This document shows positions 44,700-55,531 of a stretch of 64,000 nt of DNA, piece by piece. The stretch is from Paenibacillus sp. JNUCC32 (GTDB lineage Bacteria > Bacillota > Bacilli > Paenibacillales > Paenibacillaceae). The stretch spans positions 6,336,001-6,400,000 of the forward strand of contig NZ_CP062260.1 of the NCBI RefSeq assembly GCF_014863545.1. The letters are read 5' to 3'. The first letter of the stretch is position 1. Every line of letters starts with the position of its first letter. Under the pieces are notes generated by a model that was given only the letters and a program-made list of their open reading frames with translations, was not told the origin of the DNA and ran no database searches. The position numbers and the translations under genes are program-made.

Positions 44700-45098
44700 A
44701 TGACTATGTCCGATCCAATTGCAGATATGCTAACTCGTATTCGTAACGCGAACACGGTTCGCCACGAAACAGTAGAAATGCCTGCTTCGACGATTAAAAA
44801 ACAAATCGCTGACATCTTGAAGCGTGAAGGCTTCATCCGTGATGCAGAGTTTGTGGAAGACAATAAACAAGGGATCATTCGTGTATTCCTGAAATATGGT
44901 TCCAACAACGAGCGCGTAATCACAGGTCTGAAAAGAATCAGCAAACCAGGTCTTCGCGTTTACACGAAGAGCAACGAAGTACCTCGCGTACTTGGTGGTT
45001 TGGGTATTGCGATCATCTCCACGTCTAAGGGAGTTATGACCGACAAAGAAGCTCGTCAATCCAAAGCTGGCGGAGAAGTTCTCTGCTACGTATGGTAA
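44700..45098 (+). CDS. rpsH: Ribosomal protein S8
   Basis: Binds helix 21 of 16S rRNA and is often a translational regulator of the spc operon. 132 aa from ATG 44700 ([18 protein letters not shown]); ATG 44706 is a less likely start. Conserved [18 protein letters not shown] and C-terminal [17 protein letters not shown] site. Confidence 0.97.
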   Translation: MTMSDPIADMLTRIRNANTVRHETVEMPASTIKKQIADILKREGFIRDAEFVEDNKQGIIRVFLKYGSNNERVITGLKRISKPGLRVYTKSNEVPRVLGGLGIAIISTSKGVMTDKEARQSKAGGEVLCYVW

Positions 45099-45127
45099 TC
45101 AACGTCACAAGATAGGAGGTGTAATGA

Positions 45128-45670
45128 ATGTCCCGTATTGGTCGTAAACCAATTGCTATTCCTAACGGTGTGGAAGTCACACTGGATAACACTGTAATCA
45201 CTGTAAAAGGACCTAAAGGTACCTTGACTCGTGAATTGCATAAAGACATGCAAATTACAGTAGAAAACAACGAGATCAATGTTGTTCGTCCTTCCGACAA
45301 CAAAACACATCGCTCTCTTCACGGCACGACCCGCAGCGTTGTCTCGAATATGGTCAACGGTGTAACTGAAGGATTCTCGAAAAACCTTGAGTTGGTTGGT
45401 GTCGGATACCGTGCAAGCAAATCCGGAGATAAAATCGTTCTGAACGTGGGTTACTCCCACCCAGTTGAAATTACACCGGAGCCAGGTATTGAATTCGACG
45501 TACCGGCTAACACGAAAATCACGGTTCGCGGTATCGATAAAGAGCGCGTAGGTGCATACGCTGCTAAGATTCGTTCCGTACGTGAGCCTGAGCCTTACAA
45601 AGGTAAAGGGATTAAATACGAAGGTGAACGCATTATCCGTAAGGAAGGTAAAGCTGGTAAGAAGAAGTAA
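45128..45670 (+). CDS. rplF: Ribosomal protein L6
   Basis: Two-domain 50S protein near the factor-binding site. 180 aa starting [17 protein letters not shown]. The C-terminal domain includes [20 protein letters not shown] and [16 protein letters not shown] behind GGAGGTG. A 112-nt gap to rplR contains no structure I could establish. Confidence 0.97.
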   Translation: MSRIGRKPIAIPNGVEVTLDNTVITVKGPKGTLTRELHKDMQITVENNEINVVRPSDNKTHRSLHGTTRSVVSNMVNGVTEGFSKNLELVGVGYRASKSGDKIVLNVGYSHPVEITPEPGIEFDVPANTKITVRGIDKERVGAYAAKIRSVREPEPYKGKGIKYEGERIIRKEGKAGKKK

Positions 45671-45782
45671 GGTTAGCTGACTGGGGATCTACCTGGTTGA
45701 TAACTTGCCTCTTCTCCCATACTTACCCGATGCGTCTAAAAGTGAAGCTCTTAAGGCAAAACTGAAGGGAGGAAATGGAAGC

Positions 45783-46151
45783 ATGATCACGAAACAAGAC
45801 AAGAACAAAGCTCGTCTGAAAAGACACCTGCGTGTCCGTAAGAAAATCCAAGGCACTGCAGAACGTCCACGTCTGAACGTGTTCCGTTCTTCGAAACACA
45901 TCTATGCTCAATTGATCGACGACGTGGCTGGCGTGACTTTGGCATCAGCTTCTACGCTGGACAAAGAACTGGTTAACGACATCAAGAACGGCGGAAGCGT
46001 TGAATCCGCTCGTAAAGTCGGCGAACTCGTTGCAAAACGTGCAGCAGACAAAGGTTATAAATCGATCGTATTCGATCGTGGTGGATATTTGTACCATGGA
46101 CGTATTCAAGCACTTGCAGAGGCAGCTCGCGAGGCAGGCCTTGAATTCTAA
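45783..46151 (+). CDS. rplR: Ribosomal protein L18
   Basis: 5S rRNA-binding protein. 122 aa from ATG 45783, starting [20 protein letters not shown], behind GGGAGGAAA. A frame open from 45705 is excluded because its start has no ribosome site. Conserved [17 protein letters not shown] and [20 protein letters not shown]. Confidence 0.96.
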   Translation: MITKQDKNKARLKRHLRVRKKIQGTAERPRLNVFRSSKHIYAQLIDDVAGVTLASASTLDKELVNDIKNGGSVESARKVGELVAKRAADKGYKSIVFDRGGYLYHGRIQALAEAAREAGLEF

Positions 46152-46177
46152 GATATTTTCAAAAGGAGGTAAACGAC

Positions 46178-46675
46178 TTGCGTGTAGATCCTAACACTTT
46201 AGAACTGACTGAAAGAGTAGTAAACATTAACCGCGTTGCTAAAGTTGTAAAAGGCGGACGTCGCTTTAGCTTTAGCGCACTGGTAGTTGTCGGTGATGGC
46301 AAAGGTTGGGTAGGAGCAGGTATCGGTAAAGCAGGCGAAGTACCGGATGCAATCCGCAAAGGTATTGAAGATGCTAAGAAAAACCTGATTCACATTCCAC
46401 TTGTTGGAACCACTATTCCTCACCTCGTAACAGGACACTTCGGAGCAGGCCGCGTATTGTTGAAGCCGGCATCTGAAGGTACTGGGGTTATCGCTGGCGG
46501 ACCGGTTCGTGCAGTACTCGAGCTGGCTGGCGTAGGCGACATTTTGACAAAATCTCTAGGTTCTTCGAACTCCATGAACATGGTCAATGCGACTTTGGAA
46601 GGCTTGTCCCGCCTGAAGCGTGTTGAAGATGTTGCCAAGCTTCGCGGCAAATCCGTCGAAGAGCTGTTGGGTTAA
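46178..46675 (+). CDS. rpsE: Ribosomal protein S5
   Basis: mRNA-entry protein involved in decoding fidelity. 165 aa from TTG 46178 behind AAAGGAGGT. The [19 protein letters not shown] loop, site of spectinomycin-resistance changes, has the wild-type pattern. Also conserved: [20 protein letters not shown]. Confidence 0.96.
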   Translation: MRVDPNTLELTERVVNINRVAKVVKGGRRFSFSALVVVGDGKGWVGAGIGKAGEVPDAIRKGIEDAKKNLIHIPLVGTTIPHLVTGHFGAGRVLLKPASEGTGVIAGGPVRAVLELAGVGDILTKSLGSSNSMNMVNATLEGLSRLKRVEDVAKLRGKSVEELLG

Positions 46676-46687
46676 GGAGGGAATCTC

Positions 46688-46873
46688 ATGGCTAAACTTG
46701 AAATCACCCTCGTACGCAGCGTGATTGGTCGTCCAGAGGATCAGCGTGCAACCGTGAAAACACTCGGACTTCGCAAAATCAACCATTCCGTGGTTCAAAG
46801 CGACAATGCTGCAATTCGCGGAATGATCAAGAAAGTAAATCACCTGGTTTCTGTTAAAGAAATCGAAGGTTAA
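46688..46873 (+). CDS. rpmD: Ribosomal protein L30
   Basis: 61-aa 50S protein with ferredoxin-like fold. Begins [19 protein letters not shown] and contains [16 protein letters not shown] behind AAGGAGGG, overlapping the end of rpsE by its ribosome site (12-nt gap). Confidence 0.95.
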   Translation: MAKLEITLVRSVIGRPEDQRATVKTLGLRKINHSVVQSDNAAIRGMIKKVNHLVSVKEIEG

Positions 46874-46919
46874 TCCCGGGCAGTTTATCCCCGGACATAT
46901 TAAGGAGGTGCAACGAACG

Positions 46920-47360
46920 ATGAAGTTACATGAGCTGAGCCCAGCACCTGGATCCCGCAAAGAGCGCAAGCGCGTTGGACGCGGTACTAGTAGCGGTACG
47001 GGTAAAACGTCGGGTCGCGGTCACAAAGGACAAAACTCTCGTTCCGGCGGTGGTGTACGTCCAGGCTTCGAAGGTGGACAGAACCCATTGTATCGTCGTC
47101 TTCCGAAGCGCGGTTTCGTAAACCCAACTCGGAAAGAGTACGCGATTGTGAACATCGAAGAACTTAACAGCTTTGCAGCAGGTACTGAAGTGACTCCAGA
47201 AGTTTTGGTTGAGAGCGGTATTGTTAACAATACAAAGAGCGGAATCAAAATTCTTGGCAACGGTGAAGTTACCGTTTCTTTGACTGTAAAAGCTAATAAG
47301 TTTTCTCAATCTGCGGTAGAGAAGATCGAGGCTGCCGGCGGTAAAACCGAGGTGATCTAA
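46920..47360 (+). CDS. rplO: Ribosomal protein L15
   Basis: Late-assembly 50S protein. 146 aa from ATG 46920, behind AAGGAGGTG. The extended Gly/Arg-rich N-terminus ([20 protein letters not shown]) is typical. One base of its stop is shared with the secY ATG, so SecY synthesis is coupled to ribosome production. Confidence 0.96.
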   Translation: MKLHELSPAPGSRKERKRVGRGTSSGTGKTSGRGHKGQNSRSGGGVRPGFEGGQNPLYRRLPKRGFVNPTRKEYAIVNIEELNSFAAGTEVTPEVLVESGIVNNTKSGIKILGNGEVTVSLTVKANKFSQSAVEKIEAAGGKTEVI

Positions 47361-48658
47361 TGTTTAAGACCCTGAAAAATATATGGCGTGTCGAGGACCT
47401 TCGCAAGCGTATTTTGTTCACCTTATTCGTTCTGATCATCTTCCGTATCGGATCCTTTGTACCGGTTCCCGGTGTTAACAAGGATGTCTTTACCCAGACG
47501 AATCAGGCAGGCAATGAGTTGTTCGGTCTTCTTAACACGTTCTCGGGGGGCGCGTTATCGCAGTTTTCGATCTTCGCCCTTTCGATATTTCCATATATTA
47601 CTTCGTCCATTATCGTGCAATTGCTGTCGATGGACGTCATTCCAAAGTTTGCGGAATGGAACAAACAAGGGGAACACGGGAAGAAGCAGTTGGCTCAAAT
47701 TACTCGTTATGGTACGGTAATACTGGGTCTGATTCAGGCGTTCGGTATGTCCATCGGGTTTAACCGCCTGTATGGCGCCGAAATGGTTCCTGGAGCAACC
47801 TTTATCGACTTCGTCGTGATCGCGATCGTTCTTACTGCAGGTACATCATTCTTGATGTGGCTCGGCGAACAGATTACGGAACGCGGAATCGGTAACGGTA
47901 TTTCGATCATTATCTTTGCAGGTATCGCTGCTGGTATTCCGATGCACATTCGGACAACGATTGAATCGAACTTCATTCAGGATGGTCAGGTCTTCATGAA
48001 CATTCTGAAGGGTGTCATCATCCTCTTGATTTTGGTTCTGATCATTACCGGTGTTGTATTCATTCAGCAAGGTATCCGTAAAATTCCGGTTCAATACGCG
48101 AAGCGTGTTGTAGGAAACAAAATGTACGGTGGACAGAACACACACATTCCGCTCAAGATTAACGGAGCAGGCGTTATTCCGGTCATCTTTGCGATGTCAT
48201 TGCTGCAGTTCCCGGTTATCCTGGCCAGCTTCTGGGCACACCAGAATTGGGCGAAATGGATTACGGCGAACCTGGCTTATGACAGCCCGCTTGGAATGGT
48301 ACTGTATGTACTCATGATCATTGGTTTCACGTTCTTCTACACCTTCGTGCAGATGAATCCGAACCAAATGGCTGATAATATGAAGAAGAACGGCGGCTAT
48401 GTGCCGGGCATTCGTCCTGGTAAAGCTACTGAGAAGTATCTGACACGGGTTATGACCCGTTTGACCATGACAGGAGCTCTGTTCCTGGCCGTGATCTCCG
48501 TACTTCCGGTGTTCTTCGGATCACTTGCAGGTCTTCCTCGTACGGTTCAGATTGGTGGTACGTCCCTCTTGATCGTCGTCGGTGTTGCACTGGATACGAT
48601 GAAGCAGATCGAAAGCCAACTGATCAAACGTCATTACAAAGGTTTTATCAATAAATAG
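47360..48658 (+). CDS. secY: SecY, protein-conducting channel subunit
   Basis: Forms the pore of SecYEG with ten predicted transmembrane helices. 432 aa starting [20 protein letters not shown]. The plug/early region includes LNTFSGGALSQFSIFALSIF; a cytoplasmic loop holds KIPVQYAKRVVGNKMYGGQ. Translationally overlapped with rplO by 1 nt; 89 nt before adk. Confidence 0.97.
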   Translation: MFKTLKNIWRVEDLRKRILFTLFVLIIFRIGSFVPVPGVNKDVFTQTNQAGNELFGLLNTFSGGALSQFSIFALSIFPYITSSIIVQLLSMDVIPKFAEWNKQGEHGKKQLAQITRYGTVILGLIQAFGMSIGFNRLYGAEMVPGATFIDFVVIAIVLTAGTSFLMWLGEQITERGIGNGISIIIFAGIAAGIPMHIRTTIESNFIQDGQVFMNILKGVIILLILVLIITGVVFIQQGIRKIPVQYAKRVVGNKMYGGQNTHIPLKINGAGVIPVIFAMSLLQFPVILASFWAHQNWAKWITANLAYDSPLGMVLYVLMIIGFTFFYTFVQMNPNQMADNMKKNGGYVPGIRPGKATEKYLTRVMTRLTMTGALFLAVISVLPVFFGSLAGLPRTVQIGGTSLLIVVGVALDTMKQIESQLIKRHYKGFINK

Positions 48659-48747
48659 GCGATAGGTTCCGGCGAGTGGTCTGTATCGCTTCCCGGCGCC
48701 TATTGTGTTGTTCTTGCTAGTCAATCAAGGGGAGGGAGTGACGTAAG

Positions 48748-49392
48748 GTGAACATCTTATTCATGGGTCCTCCTGGGGCAGGAAAAGGAACGCAAGCAGA
48801 AAACATCGTGAATGAATTCGGTATTCCTCATATTTCAACGGGCGATGCATTTCGTCTCGCGATCAAACAAGGAACTCCCATCGGGATTAAAGCGAAGGAA
48901 TTCATGGATCAGGGTCTGCTGGTACCGGATGACGTAACGATTGGTATTGTGGAAGAGCGTCTGCAGCAGTCCGATTGCGAAAAAGGTTTTTTATTGGACG
49001 GCTTTCCAAGAACCCTTTCGCAAGCGGAAGCGCTGGATGACATTCTCGCCCGCTTGAATACTGGTCTCGATCACGTCATCAACCTGAAAGTGGATCGAGA
49101 GAAGCTTCTGGCCCGCCTAACCGGCCGCCGGATTTGCAAAAACTGCGGTTCGACTTATCATGTGATCTTTAATCCTCCTAAACAGGAAGGCATTTGTGAT
49201 AAATGCGGCGGCGAATTGTACCAGCGCTCCGATGATAACGAAGAGAGCGTCGGCATTCGTTTAGACGAATATATCAACAAAACAGCACCACTCCTCACGT
49301 TTTATGAGAACAAAGGTCTTTTGCGTCAAATCGATGGTGATCAGGAAATCGACGCGGTTTCATCACAAATTGCGTCTATACTGAGAGGTTAA
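48748..49392 (+). CDS. adk: Adenylate kinase
   Basis: Interconverts ATP + AMP and 2 ADP. P-loop GPPGAGKGT at residues 7-15. The LID domain has the zinc tetracysteine C130, C133, C150 and C153 seen in Gram-positive enzymes. 214 aa, GTG start behind GGGAGGGAG. Embedded in the spc operon between secY and map, as in B. subtilis. Confidence 0.97.
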   Translation: MNILFMGPPGAGKGTQAENIVNEFGIPHISTGDAFRLAIKQGTPIGIKAKEFMDQGLLVPDDVTIGIVEERLQQSDCEKGFLLDGFPRTLSQAEALDDILARLNTGLDHVINLKVDREKLLARLTGRRICKNCGSTYHVIFNPPKQEGICDKCGGELYQRSDDNEESVGIRLDEYINKTAPLLTFYENKGLLRQIDGDQEIDAVSSQIASILRG

Positions 49393-49397
49393 GTATA

Positions 49398-50150
49398 ATG
49401 ATCATTTGTAAATCCGAAACGGAACTGAGCTTGATGAGAGAAGCAGGAAGGATCGTGGCGGAATGCCACAAACTCCTTGCCGCTCATGTTGAACCGGGCA
49501 TTACGACCGGGGAACTGGACCTGATGGCCGACAAGTTCATTCGAAGCCAAGGCGCTGTGCCATCTTTTAAAGGCTACAACGGATTTCCTTCCAGCATTTG
49601 CGCATCAGTCAACGAAGAATTGGTGCATGGATTTCCAGGCAAACGCAAATTGATCGAGGGCGATATCGTTACGTTTGATATCGGCGCGCAATACCAGGGT
49701 TACCATGGTGACTCGGCATGGACCTACGCTGTAGGAGAAATTTCCGAAGAGGCCCAGCGTTTGCTGGACGTTACGGAAGGATCGCTCTATGCTGGACTTG
49801 CGCTAGTCAAACCCGATGTCCGCTTGTTTACAATCTCTCATGCCATTCAGCGTCATATCGAGGATGCAGGTTTCTCTGTCGTCCGGGAGTACGTTGGTCA
49901 TGGCGTGGGTACCGATCTGCATGAGGATCCGCAAATTCCGAACTATGGCATTCCTGACCGCGGACCAAGACTCAAACCGGGCATGGTGCTCGCGATTGAG
50001 CCGATGGTCAATGCCGGGAAACGGCATGTCAAGACGCTGGAAGACAACTGGACGGTTGTTACGGTTGACGGCTCACTATGTGCTCACTTCGAGCATACGG
50101 TAGCAGTCACGCCGGATGGCATGGAAATTTTGACGAAGCTGCCGGAATAG
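49398..50150 (+). CDS. map: Methionine aminopeptidase, type I
   Basis: Removes initiator Met from nascent proteins. 250 aa, type Ia without an N-terminal extension. Metal-site motifs are intact: [20 protein letters not shown] (two Asp), [12 protein letters not shown] (His), IEPMV (Glu) and FEHTVAVT (Glu). It begins 5 nt after adk with a modest AGAGG site. Confidence 0.96.
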   Translation: MIICKSETELSLMREAGRIVAECHKLLAAHVEPGITTGELDLMADKFIRSQGAVPSFKGYNGFPSSICASVNEELVHGFPGKRKLIEGDIVTFDIGAQYQGYHGDSAWTYAVGEISEEAQRLLDVTEGSLYAGLALVKPDVRLFTISHAIQRHIEDAGFSVVREYVGHGVGTDLHEDPQIPNYGIPDRGPRLKPGMVLAIEPMVNAGKRHVKTLEDNWTVVTVDGSLCAHFEHTVAVTPDGMEILTKLPE

Positions 50151-50154
50151 GGTG

Positions 50155-50466
50155 ATGACATTGAATCATGAAATCACGCTTCAACCCGGTCAGATTGTTA
50201 AGATACTGAAGGGCAGAGATGCCGGACAGTATGCCGTTATCGTTTCGATTGAGGACAGCAGGTTCGTGTGGATCGCGGATGGGGACAAACGCAAGTTTGA
50301 CGGGGCCAAGAAGAAGAATGTTCTTCATCTTGAACCTCAATCCTACATTAGCAGTGAAGTGGTAAACAGTTTGCAAGAAAGCGGTCGGGTTACAAACGGT
50401 AAACTGCGTTTCGCACTTGGCCAATTTGTATCCGATAAATCCAAGGCAGATCAGAAAGGAGACTAA
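50155..50466 (+). CDS. KOW-domain (L14e-like) RNA-binding protein
   Basis: About 103-aa protein with an N-terminal KOW motif ([20 protein letters not shown]) resembling archaeal/eukaryotic L14e; a homologue (YbzG) lies between map and infA in B. subtilis. Function unknown, but a ribosome- or RNA-linked role is likely from context. Start uncertain: GTG 50152, ATG 50155 or TTG 50161; for the last, the upstream AGGGTG would be the ribosome site. Two nt before infA. Confidence 0.82.
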   Translation: MTLNHEITLQPGQIVKILKGRDAGQYAVIVSIEDSRFVWIADGDKRKFDGAKKKNVLHLEPQSYISSEVVNSLQESGRVTNGKLRFALGQFVSDKSKADQKGD

Positions 50467-50468
50467 CT

Positions 50469-50684
50469 GTGGCTAAAGAAGATGTCATTGAAGTCGAAGG
50501 AACGGTCATCGAGCCGTTGCCGAATGCTACCTTTAAAGTCGAGCTGGAGAATGGTCACCAGATTCTCGCTCATGTTTCCGGAAAGCTGCGGATGCACTTT
50601 ATCCGTATCCTTACAGGAGACAAAGTGGTTGTTCAACTCTCGCCGTACGATTTAACCAAAGGTCGTATCACGTACCGTAAATAG
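50469..50684 (+). CDS. infA: Translation initiation factor IF-1
   Basis: 71-aa OB-fold factor that occupies the 30S A site. Begins [20 protein letters not shown], with the conserved [20 protein letters not shown] and [14 protein letters not shown] start 50469 behind AAAGGAGA. Followed by 131 nt with two tandem palindromes before rpmJ. Confidence 0.96.
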   Translation: MAKEDVIEVEGTVIEPLPNATFKVELENGHQILAHVSGKLRMHFIRILTGDKVVVQLSPYDLTKGRITYRK

Positions 50685-50718
50685 ATTCAAGGTTCCCCCG
50701 GGGAATCAAGGAAAGCTG

Positions 50719-50929
<211 letters not shown>

Positions 50930-50949
50930 AGAAGGGGGTGTAGCGTAAA

Positions 50950-51318
50950 ATGGCTCGTATAGCTGGTGTGGATTTGCCACGTGACAAACGCGTTGAGATC
51001 GCCTTGACTTACATTTTCGGAATCGGTAAAACGACTTCCCAGAAAGTATTGAAAGAAACTGGAATCAATGCAGACACTCGTGTCCGTGATTTGACAGAAG
51101 ATGAAGTCAGCAAATTGCGCGAAACGATCGATGGTATGGTTAAGGTAGAAGGTGACCTGCGTCGTGAAATTTCCTTAAATATTAAACGTCTCACGGAGAT
51201 CGGCTGCTACCGCGGTATTCGTCACCGTCGTGGATTGCCTGTTCGTGGTCAACGTACTAAAACGAATGCTCGTACACGTAAAGGTCCTCGTCGTACCGTA
51301 GCGAACAAGAAGAAATAA
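50950..51318 (+). CDS. rpsM: Ribosomal protein S13
   Basis: 30S head protein contacting the P-site tRNA and bridging to L5. 122 aa beginning [20 protein letters not shown]. Contains [20 protein letters not shown] and a basic tail. AGGGGGTG site. Confidence 0.97.
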   Translation: MARIAGVDLPRDKRVEIALTYIFGIGKTTSQKVLKETGINADTRVRDLTEDEVSKLRETIDGMVKVEGDLRREISLNIKRLTEIGCYRGIRHRRGLPVRGQRTKTNARTRKGPRRTVANKKK

Positions 51319-51337
51319 GAAAGGGGGATAATAGACA

Positions 51338-51733
51338 ATGGCTAAACCAAAAAAAGTCGTACGTACTAAACGTCGTGACCGCAAAAATATTGAAAGTGGC
51401 GTGGCTCATATCCGCTCCACGTTCAACAATACAATCGTAACGATTACGGATCCTCACGGAAACGCGATTTCTTGGGCAAGCTCCGGCGGCCTTGGATTTA
51501 AAGGTTCCCGTAAGTCGACCCCGTTCGCTGCGCAAATGGCTGCTGAAACAGCTGCCAAAGCGGCTATGGAACACGGTATGAAAGCGGTGGAAGTCATGGT
51601 TAAAGGTCCTGGTGCTGGTCGTGAAGCAGCAATTCGTTCCCTGCAAGCAGCAGGTCTCGAAGTGAACCTGATCAAAGACGTAACACCAATTCCACATAAC
51701 GGATGCCGCCCACCAAAACGTCGTCGCGTATAA
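51338..51733 (+). CDS. rpsK: Ribosomal protein S11
   Basis: 30S platform protein. 131 aa starting [40 protein letters not shown] and the C-terminal [10 protein letters not shown] are conserved. AAGGGGG site; 19 nt after rpsM. Confidence 0.97.
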   Translation: MAKPKKVVRTKRRDRKNIESGVAHIRSTFNNTIVTITDPHGNAISWASSGGLGFKGSRKSTPFAAQMAAETAAKAAMEHGMKAVEVMVKGPGAGREAAIRSLQAAGLEVNLIKDVTPIPHNGCRPPKRRRV

Positions 51734-51867
51734 TGAAGTCATCCTGTTAATGTGGTATAAATCCGTTGCAATCTGCTAATAATGGTTGTTTAGGCATACT
51801 ACTACATGGATTACTGGATAAGATGACAGTTTCATATAGGAGCGACGTTTGAAGGAGGGGTACTTGC

Positions 51868-52812
51868 GTGATTGAAATCGAAAAGCCGAAAATTGAGACC
51901 GTTGATGTCAATGAAGAAGGAACCTATGGGAAATTCGTTGTTGAGCCTCTAGAGAGAGGATATGGCACGACGCTGGGGAACTCGCTTCGCCGCATCTTGT
52001 TATCCTCACTCCCGGGTGCAGCCGTCACATCGATTCAAATCGATGGCGTGCTTCATGAATTCTCCACGATTCCGGGTGTCATGGAAGACGTGACCGAGGT
52101 CATCCTGAACCTGAAAGCTTTGTCTCTGAAAATTCATTCCGATGAAGAGAAAGTGTTCGAGATTGATGCGGAGGGTGAAGGGGTTGTTACTGCTGGTGAC
52201 ATCCGTGCGGATAGTGATGTGGAGATTCTGAATCCGGATCTTCATATTGCGACGCTGGGCCCTGGAGCAAGACTTCATATGCGTATTTTTGCCAGTCGCG
52301 GTCGTGGCTATGTCCAGGCGGATCGGAACAAACGCGATGACCAGCCTATCGGCGTCATTCCCGTCGATTCGATCTACACTCCGATTAGCCGTGTTAACTA
52401 CGGCGTGGAAAATACGCGTGTTGGCCAAGTAACCAACTACGACAAACTGACGCTTGAAATTTGGACGGATGGCAGCATCCGCCCAGAAGAAGCCGTTAGT
52501 CTCGGCGCGAAAATCTTGACTGAGCATCTGTTCCTCTTCGTGGGTCTGACCGACGAAGCGAAGGATGCGGAGATCATGGTCGAGAAAGAAGAAGACAAGA
52601 AAGAAAAAGTGCTTGAAATGACGATCGAAGAGCTGGATCTTTCCGTTCGTTCCTACAACTGCTTGAAACGTGCCGGCATTAATACGGTACAAGAGCTGAC
52701 TACGAAAACCGAAGAGGATATGATGAAAGTCCGGAACCTCGGACGCAAATCCTTGGAGGAAGTTCAAGAGAAGCTCGAAGAGTTGGGCCTGGGACTTCGT
52801 ACGGAAGAATAA
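51868..52812 (+). CDS. rpoA: RNA polymerase alpha subunit
   Basis: Assembles the polymerase core and reads UP elements. N-terminal dimerisation domain with [21 protein letters not shown]-terminal domain (about 245-314) with the helix-hairpin-helix [20 protein letters not shown] and [14 protein letters not shown] start behind AAGGAGGGG. 314 aa. The 134-nt gap after rpsK has no terminator, so it belongs to the alpha operon. Confidence 0.97.
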   Translation: MIEIEKPKIETVDVNEEGTYGKFVVEPLERGYGTTLGNSLRRILLSSLPGAAVTSIQIDGVLHEFSTIPGVMEDVTEVILNLKALSLKIHSDEEKVFEIDAEGEGVVTAGDIRADSDVEILNPDLHIATLGPGARLHMRIFASRGRGYVQADRNKRDDQPIGVIPVDSIYTPISRVNYGVENTRVGQVTNYDKLTLEIWTDGSIRPEEAVSLGAKILTEHLFLFVGLTDEAKDAEIMVEKEEDKKEKVLEMTIEELDLSVRSYNCLKRAGINTVQELTTKTEEDMMKVRNLGRKSLEEVQEKLEELGLGLRTEE

Positions 52813-52849
52813 CAGATTCGGCTTAGCTTAGCAAAGGAGGGAAAAACAC

Positions 52850-53215
52850 ATGGCATACCAAAAGTTGGGCCGCGATTCCAGTGCGCGTAAAGCGTTGTTC
52901 CGTGACCTGGTAACCGACCTTTTCTTATATGAGCGTATTCAAACGACTGAAGCCAAAGCGAAAGAAGTTCGTTCGATCGCTGAGAGACTGATCACAAAAG
53001 CAAAAAAAGGTGATCTGCACGCTCGTCGTCAAGTAGCTGCATTCGTGCGTCGTGAAACGGTTGACGGTGAACAAGATGCAATCCAAAAATTGTTCTCCGA
53101 AATCGCTCCTCGCTACGTAGAGCGTCCAGGCGGATACACGCGTATCCTGAAACTGGGTCCTCGTCGTGGTGACGCAGCTCCAATGGTTTATTTGGAACTG
53201 GTAGATCGCGCGTAA
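52850..53215 (+). CDS. rplQ: Ribosomal protein L17
   Basis: Exit-tunnel-side 50S protein. 121 aa beginning [20 protein letters not shown]; the C-terminal [20 protein letters not shown] signature is intact. AAAGGAGGG site. Last gene of the superoperon here; a terminator follows only about 200 nt later, after a structured stretch. Confidence 0.97.
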   Translation: MAYQKLGRDSSARKALFRDLVTDLFLYERIQTTEAKAKEVRSIAERLITKAKKGDLHARRQVAAFVRRETVDGEQDAIQKLFSEIAPRYVERPGGYTRILKLGPRRGDAAPMVYLELVDRA

Positions 53216-53411
53216 TTTCGTTTTGTTCCATTGAAGTGACTGAAGTTATGTATGCCCGGCTCTTCAGATGTTTATTCTAGGGGCCATGAACGGGAAGTGG
53301 TGCGAGATATAGTCGATCATTTGGTTCGACTCGTCTCGACTACTCCATGGGCTACGATAACGGGGACCTTCTAGTCATGTGGCTGACTCGAAGGGTTCGG
53401 CTTAACATGAT
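53216..53411 (+). other. Structured non-coding stretch after rplQ
   Basis: No gene is apparent. Two successive hairpin systems are visible. The first, 53283-53352, has nested stems GCCATG...CATGGGC, GTGGTGCGAGA...TCTCGACTAC and AGTCGA...TCGACT. The second, 53367-53394, pairs CCTTC with GAAGG and AGTCA with TGACT around a 6-nt loop. It sits between rplQ and the terminator and would be in the operon 3' end. In B. subtilis the ECF transporter genes occupy this interval. Confidence 0.6.
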
Positions 53412-53441
53412 GAAAAGGAGCTCCTATGGGGCTCTTTTTTT
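53412..53441 (+). terminator. Terminator of the S10-spc-alpha superoperon
   Basis: Stem GAGCTCC-TAT-GGGGCTC, flanked by AAAAG and seven or more Ts. Confidence 0.85.
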
Positions 53442-53541
53442 GATAGATATGGAACTCATGAGTTATCAGCGATGCTGATGAGATTCTAAATCGCAAGTTT
53501 CGTTTCGGAATCATTCGATGAAAGCACGCAGGAGGCAAGTA

Positions 53542-54333
53542 ATGCGTAATCTTCTGATGAAGGTCAGTTACGACGGTACCGATTATAACGGCTTTCAGAC
53601 CCAGCCCGGTGGCCACACGATTCAGGACTATTTGGAGGAAGCCATTCGCCGCTTGTCCGGAGAGCAGCTCAAGATTACGGCTTCCGGCCGGACAGATGCC
53701 GGGGTGCATGCCCGCGCCCAGGTATTTAATTTTTACACGGCTTCCCCCATTCCCGTGGAGCGTTGGTGCATGGCATTAAACACTTGGCTGCCGGAAGATA
53801 TCGTGGTTTCGGATGCAATGGAGGTACCGATGGAATTCCATTCCCGCCATGCAGCGAAACGCAAAACCTATCGTTTTACCATCAATGCGAATCAATATCC
53901 GGATCTATTCAACCGGCGGTACCAGATCCATCATCATGGAAAACTGGATATCGCAGCGATGGAGCAGGGACTTTCTCATCTGATCGGAACGCATGACTTT
54001 ACAACGTTTGCGTCACGAAAGTCGACGAAGCCGTCCCATGTCCGTACGATTTTTGATGCTTGGATCGAGAAGGATACATCCATGTGCCGCCCAGGCACCA
54101 GAGACCAAGGAATCATTCATACGTTCATATCCGGGAACGGGTTTCTGCAGCACATGGTCCGGATCATTATGGGAACGTTGATTGAGGTAGGGGAAGGCAA
54201 GCGCCATCCGGATGATATGAAGGTCATATTGGAAGCCCAAAATCGGGCGGCAGCCGGTCCCACAGCGATGGGCAAGGGCTTGATGTTATGGGAAGTGGAT
54301 TACGATATCGCCGGCCAAGAGAAGCTGCAATGA
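53542..54333 (+). CDS. truA: TruA, tRNA pseudouridine(38-40) synthase
   Basis: Isomerises uridines 38-40 of the tRNA anticodon arm. Catalytic Asp is D52 in ASGRTDAGVHA. Further conserved segments: YDGTDYNGFQ (10-19) and FTTFASRKS. I start at ATG 53542, 6 nt after GGAGG, for 263 aa; ATG 53518 has no ribosome site. The B. subtilis order rplQ-ecfA1-ecfA2-ecfT-truA is interrupted here because the three transporter genes are absent. Confidence 0.94.
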   Translation: MRNLLMKVSYDGTDYNGFQTQPGGHTIQDYLEEAIRRLSGEQLKITASGRTDAGVHARAQVFNFYTASPIPVERWCMALNTWLPEDIVVSDAMEVPMEFHSRHAAKRKTYRFTINANQYPDLFNRRYQIHHHGKLDIAAMEQGLSHLIGTHDFTTFASRKSTKPSHVRTIFDAWIEKDTSMCRPGTRDQGIIHTFISGNGFLQHMVRIIMGTLIEVGEGKRHPDDMKVILEAQNRAAAGPTAMGKGLMLWEVDYDIAGQEKLQ

Positions 54334-54452
54334 CTTACGCGATACGTGCCACGCAGACGGCTATTCCCCAAAGAACCGGAAAGCGTTCGGGATGCGTTTG
54401 GCGGCTTGTTTGAATCAAACCGCAGGGTGTAAGGTAGAAAAGCAAAAAACAC

Positions 54453-54481
54453 TTGCGGAAGTGGGCGTAATCCTGTATTAT
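54453..54481 (+). promoter_or_regulatory. Promoter of rplM-rpsI
   Basis: TTGCGG at 54453-54458, 17-nt spacer, TATTAT at 54476-54481; predicted leader of about 147 nt. Confidence 0.65.
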
Positions 54482-54487
54482 ATAAGT

Positions 54488-54634
54488 TGTGTTTTCTTAA
54501 CGGCTCTCCCACAGCCCCGGTTAAGAGAATGCCAATCGCAAGACAGCAACACCATGAAAATGCTTTACACATGAACGAAGATAAATGATGAAAATTAATG
54601 ATGATTTTCGGACGAATACAAGGAGGAACTATAC
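54488..54634 (+). promoter_or_regulatory. L13-type ribosomal leader
   Basis: Leader upstream of rplM with a hairpin TCTTAAC (54495-54501) / GTTAAGA (54520-54526) enclosing GGCTCTCCCACAGCCCC. Position and this hairpin resemble the L13 leader described in Firmicutes, which is thought to be bound by L13. The interval 54334-54452 contains nothing I can name. Confidence 0.65.
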
Positions 54635-55072
54635 ATGCGTACCACCTATATGGCGAAGCCAAATGAAGTTGAGCGCAAATGGTACATCGTTGATGCCGAA
54701 GGCAAAACGCTTGGCCGTTTGGCAAGTGAAGTTGCGGCTCTGATCCGCGGCAAACATAAGCCTCAATTCACTCCACATGTTGACACAGGGGATTTCGTGG
54801 TTGTTATCAACGCCGAGAAAATCCACCTCACTGGCAAAAAGATGGAGAACAAGAAATACTATCGTCACTCCCTGCATCCAGGTGGATTGAAAGTAACTTC
54901 AGCTCAAGACCTGATTGCTAAATTCCCAGAGCGTGTAATCGAAAGCGCGGTTCACGGCATGCTTCCTAAAACTCGCATGGGCGAGAAGATGAAGCTGAGA
55001 CTGAAAGCATACGCAGGCACGGCACATCCACATGAAGCACAAAAACCAGAAGTTTACGAACTTCGCGGTTAA
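54635..55072 (+). CDS. rplM: Ribosomal protein L13
   Basis: Early 50S assembly protein. 145 aa starting [20 protein letters not shown]; contains [20 protein letters not shown] and the [16 protein letters not shown] tail. ATG behind AAGGAGGAA. Co-transcribed with rpsI, 20 nt away. Confidence 0.97.
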   Translation: MRTTYMAKPNEVERKWYIVDAEGKTLGRLASEVAALIRGKHKPQFTPHVDTGDFVVVINAEKIHLTGKKMENKKYYRHSLHPGGLKVTSAQDLIAKFPERVIESAVHGMLPKTRMGEKMKLRLKAYAGTAHPHEAQKPEVYELRG

Positions 55073-55092
55073 TTAAAAAGGAGGACAGTTTC

Positions 55093-55485
55093 ATGGCACA
55101 AGTACAATACTATGGGACAGGTCGTCGTAAGCACTCGGTAGCACGTGTACGCCTCGTACCGGGTGAAGGACGCATTGTCATCAATAAACGTGATATCAAT
55201 GAATATTTCGGTTTGGAAACACTCAAACTGATCGTTAAACAACCTTTGAATCTGACAGAAACACTGGGCAAATATGACGTGCTTGTCATCGCTCACGGTG
55301 GCGGCATCTCCGGTCAAGCTGGAGCAATCCGTCACGGTATCTCCCGTGCTCTTCTGAAAGCAGATCCTGAATTCCGTCCTTCTCTGAAAAGAGCTGGATT
55401 CCTGACTCGCGACCCTCGTATGAAAGAACGTAAGAAATACGGTCTTAAAGCAGCTCGTCGCGCGCCTCAGTTCTCCAAACGTTAA
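55093..55485 (+). CDS. rpsI: Ribosomal protein S9
   Basis: 30S protein whose C-terminal tail reaches the P-site tRNA. 130 aa; begins [20 protein letters not shown], ends [12 protein letters not shown] with the essential terminal Lys-Arg. AAGGAGGA site. Followed by a strong terminator. Confidence 0.97.
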   Translation: MAQVQYYGTGRRKHSVARVRLVPGEGRIVINKRDINEYFGLETLKLIVKQPLNLTETLGKYDVLVIAHGGGISGQAGAIRHGISRALLKADPEFRPSLKRAGFLTRDPRMKERKKYGLKAARRAPQFSKR

Positions 55486-55498
55486 TATTCGATTTACC

Positions 55499-55531
55499 AA
55501 GCCCTTGGCCATTACGGTCAAGGGCTTTTTT
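55499..55531 (+). terminator. Intrinsic terminator after rpsI
   Basis: A stem of about 12 bp, AAGCCCTTGGCC with GGTCAAGGGCTT, ATTAC loop, then six Ts. Confidence 0.92.
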
